Below the pieces are notes generated by a model that was not told where the DNA came from, made no database searches, and saw only the letters and a program-made list of their open reading frames with translations. A stretch of DNA of 64,000 bases. Source: Datnioides undecimradiatus (Eukaryota; Chordata; Actinopteri; Lobotiformes; Datnioididae). The DNA is taken from positions 6,059,477 to 6,123,476 of the forward strand of contig WARS01000025.1 of the NCBI GenBank assembly GCA_008933995.1, written 5' to 3'. Shown in pieces: positions 60,585 through 64,000 of the stretch. How positions within the stretch are numbered: the stretch's first letter is position 1; every line of letters begins with the position of its first letter. A program made the translations under genes and the position numbers.

Positions 60585-61030
60585 CACATAGGCGTGCTAG
60601 CAGCTCAGCAGTGCTAAATGCTAACGTCGGCATGCTAACATCACAAAACTAACATTCTGATGTTGGCAGCCTCAAACTGTTGCCATGTTCTCCAAGTTAG
60701 CATGCTAACGCTTGCTAATTAACCAACCACTTAGCGCAAAATACAGCTGAGGCTGACGGGTACGTCATTAGTTTTTGGTCATAAACCAAAGTATTGGATC
60801 ATTTTGACCCAACGATGGCAGCAGGTGAAACATCAGGGGGTTCTAGTTATTGCAGTTCATCCTGTGGGGAACATGAACAGCTGCAAACTATTAAATCCAC
60901 AAATGAAATCCTCATGGTGGCGCCAGAGGAAGCGTCCAGAGATCACCAAAGTCTGCAGGATTCATCATCTGGGAACCGTGAATGCCTGCAAACCTTTAAA
61001 GCAGTCCATCTGTTGACATATTTCAAGTGG
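60585..61030 (-). mobile_element. GTTAGCATGCTAAC teleost repeat, minus orientation
   Basis: Read on the minus strand it gives, in order: GATGATGAATCCTGCAGACT, TTTGGTGATCTCTGGACG, CGCCACCATGAGG, CCAATACTTTGGTTTATGAC, CCCGTCAGCCTCAGCTGTAT, CGTTAGCATGCTAAC, AGCATTTAGCACTGCTGAGC. This is the same family as 50763-51180 and is more complete. The open frames on the plus strand at 60794-61072 fall inside it and are not genes. Confidence 0.82.
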
Positions 61031-61504
61031 TGGTTCAACAGATTGGCATCACTGTTTTCAGGCCAAAGCTAGCATGGCTAAAAACAATGCAGGAGTTGGT
61101 AGGAGATGGCACAATTCAAAATGTCTCTTTTAAAGTGTTTAAACACAAACGTCTCGTGCTGTCGCTCCTCTGCTGTGGAAAAGCTCCTAACAGCCACGAC
61201 CACGCGACACAACACAACGCGGAGCAGCCAGTAAAATGAACATCCTCCTCCATAACGGACCCACATGCAAAACCATAAACCAACAAGTTTTAGTTCCTCT
61301 CCGCGCCGAGAAACAACTGTACACTGAATGCACGGCACGTTATTGAAGCTGCAAACTATTCTTGGTGAGAGAGTGGGCGTCTTGCCCTGTTTCTGCAGGG
61401 CTTTCATAGCGGGATGAGCACAGAGTGTCTGGCATGTTGAATGCACACACACGCGCGAGCATCCACAAACAAAAGCACAGCAAATTGCATTAATTCACAC
61501 ATGT

Positions 61505-61538
<34 letters not shown>

Positions 61539-64000
61539 CCGGTCTCTTCCTCCAGTAGGAGAAGCCGTAGCTGTGGATCTGTAATTGCTGGTGCCTTTGC
61601 TGCACCAGCAGAGCCTTTGACAATGTCCTTGACGCACCAACTCGCTTATTAAACGCCTGCAACAGGCAGACCTGCCTCCTTCACTCCCCGGCACTGCTTC
61701 CATACTGACAGAAAGGGATGGCAGGATGTATATACACGAGACGGCGCTCAGAAATTAACAAAAAGAGACGTGGAAACAAGATTATTATGAGGAAACAGTT
61801 TGAGGAAAGATTATCGCGTGTGTGCGTGTGTGAGAGGGAAAGTGTGCGAGCTCGGTGGTGAGAAGCAGCGCAGCACCTGCAGGCTGGCGCTGAACTTACT
61901 TCACTTATTTCAGCTGTGTTTCCACCGAACTGTCAAGAACAGTTTTGGGGCCCAACTTTCTGAAATGTCACAAAAAAATAAATATGAATTATTTCTAACG
62001 GAAAGGTTAGAGTGAATAAATGCATCTCCCGAGCAGGCAAAATAGAGGGAAAAGGCACTGGTATGAAAAACACGGGAGAGGAAGTCGTAGAAGAATCGAT
62101 TAGTATGAGGAAAGTTAGTATTGCTCTGTTTTCTCTTGGAGGGTTTTACCATATTTCACGCTTTCATGAAGATAAAAACAATAAAATGCGGCGGTAATGG
62201 CCAAACACCCACGACGAGCACCTTATACACAAGAGTGGCAGCGGCTCTGACCTTTCTGGGACGTTGTGGTGGGCCGATATTTCACAGGCGACATTTCAGA
62301 GCCGCTGCTCAGCTGCTCTGCCATGAGATTAAAACCATCGTGCGCCGCCGTGGTCGCTTCGGTTTCTAATAATCGGGTCGTTTTTTTTCCGTCAGAAGCC
62401 GCGACTTGGGCCTCGGAACCGGCCGTTTTTGCCTCCAGTGTTCTCTAATCGGACACTTTAGAGCGTGCACGGCTCGTTGGCGCACCGGGTTGTGCTCGCT
62501 GCGTCGAAACACGCGGGCGGCGGAGACTGACACACAGATCGCGAGAAATCGTATTAGGCAGTCGCAGCCTTCGTATCCCTCTCAGGCATTACTTCCTTCT
62601 AATTTGTCTGTAATTAGATGACCAGGATTCATCCTACTGGGTGATTAATTGCTCACAAAGATGATGACACCCCCACGACCCTCCCTTCCTCTTCACCACA
62701 GCCACCAACACCACCCTAAGTAGTAACCATGGCGATGAGAGTGGTGCAGGCACTCATGGTTGGACACGAGCGCTTATTTGGACACAAAGACCCCCGCAAG
62801 TCTGATTCCATATCAGTAAATATGTTTGTAATCTTCTGATAAAACATCCAATAAAATTAAAATGTTGTAAAATTTTAAATGTTTCGTCGCAAGTGGACAA
62901 AAGTCGCGTGTGGCCCGTGTTGTTTTACACCTGGAGATGCTGTAAATAGATAAACGACTGAATAAATCATGAGAATATTAACCTGCGACAGTTTTAATTA
63001 CAGATTATTTGTCATTTTTAAGATAAACAGACCAAAAAATACAAACTTCAGTGTCTAAAACATTAATATTCTGTTTTCCTCAGTCTTCCATGATAGTAAA
63101 ACCGATGCTTGCTTGCTTTGCTTGAGAAATAAGAAAATAACTGGGAGACAAACTGAAAACAAAACAGAAACAGAAATCGCGAGTTTTCATGCTTGTTTTT
63201 GTCGAATCCGCTTCAGTAAACACCTGACAGGTTTGAGGTACCTCGTCACACAGATGCGAGAAGAAATTCAGGTTTTATTTAAAGTGTAATGGCCTTTGTG
63301 ACCCTCCCCGAAAGAACAGTAAACAATGCCCGGACACTCACAATGGAAACGTTTGTACGTCTGCCAAAGATGCTGCCAAAGGCTTGCTGCTTATCCCAGA
63401 TCAGGGTCCAGGTTAACATCTGCCACAATTTGGCATTTTCAGCAGCAGAGTGTAGTTTTTCAGGGACTGGGAGTTGTGTGTGGATATAAAAGCAAACGCC
63501 CGTGTCACTTCATAACCCACTGCAGGTTCAAAAGCCTCTTGTTGCTGCCCAAACGCCGATCTACAAAGGCCCATTAGTGGCTATGCAAATGGTGACATCT
63601 GGAGCGCAGCGGCATCCATGAGACGCACACAATAAACACGCGCGCGGCAGAACGTGAGCAGTTGGAGACAGTTGAGTGGCATCTCATCCCGACTCTGCAG
63701 GAAACTACTTACGGAGTGGAGATGCGACGAGAGCCTCCTATCACTTCTAACCCCCACGGCTCCAGCAGATGATGCGATGATGTATGTGCCGACATGCTGA
63801 CACACAAAGCCGTGGAGATTATGGAAATAAATGGAGATGGCTGACCACGCTGTATCCAAGAGGCGGCGGCGGAGAGTGAGACGTTATACATTCAGATGCA
63901 GATGCCCCCCGGGGGGGGTCTCAGAGGAGCTGTTACGGTTGGAGCGCGGAGCAAATATTGAAGTGTTTGGTTAGCAACAAAAACATTACCACTGTAAGCG
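61031..64000. other. Intronic DNA, no gene seen
   Basis: No coding sequence is recognised, and no first-PDZ exon of magi2 is present on the minus strand. CA repeat at 61505-61534. The stretch 62560-62665 (CCTTCTAATTTGTCTGTAAT, GTGATTAATTGCTCAC) may be a noncoding element. An octamer ATGCAAAT is at 63583-63590. A C6G8 palindrome is at 63905-63918. Confidence 0.42.
61505..61534 (+). repeat. (CA)n microsatellite
   Basis: About 15 CA units. Confidence 0.95.

Noticed and set aside
60794..61072. 92-codon Ser-rich open frame
   Set aside because: It lies wholly within a dispersed repeat in the reverse orientation.

Overview
The window reads as a stretch of a ray-finned fish genome, most likely a percomorph teleost. 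It lies inside one very large gene. The evidence is near-absence of coding sequence, dense (CA)n/(TG)n microsatellites, spliceosomal exon borders, and several dispersed repeat families I recognise as typical of teleost genomes. I see no operons, no plausible bacterial coding regions, no CRISPR array and no convincing RNA gene.

The only coding sequence I can support is one 117-bp internal exon on the minus strand at 29863-29979. It has clean AG/GT borders. Its peptide (core [18 protein letters not shown]) matches my memory of the segment between the first PDZ domain and the guanylate-kinase-like domain of MAGI2, a synaptic and junctional scaffold. Since magi2 runs right to left here, 29980-64000 is the intron upstream of this exon and 1-29862 is the intron downstream. 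Introns of at least 34 kb and 29.8 kb fit the giant MAGI2 locus. The first-PDZ exon was not found.

The downstream intron (1-29862) holds the most unusual feature. Two direct copies of a roughly 560-bp unique-looking element lie 11.27 kb apart (about 2009-2575 and 13277-13835). A core of about 310 bp is roughly 96% identical without gaps, while the flanks have drifted far more. A 36-37 bp segment just beyond the core is inverted between the copies. This pattern suggests a locally duplicated, constrained noncoding element or transcript exon. The same intron has a 400-bp purine tract with a 78-bp repeat unit, a palindromic miniature element at 4025-4164, and a 360-bp MITE-like repeat beside the exon.

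The upstream intron (29980-64000) carries more teleost repeats: two opposite copies of a GTTAGCATGCTAAC family, two parts of an ACTAAGTACATTTACT family, a tRNA-like family, a family ending in GATTAATCGATA, and a 205-bp MITE. It also has a strong G-quadruplex motif, a tandem AGCTA-rich duplication, and paired POU octamers at 37934-37981 and 44779-44806. Conservation and repeat-family statements come from memory and hand reading; no search was run.
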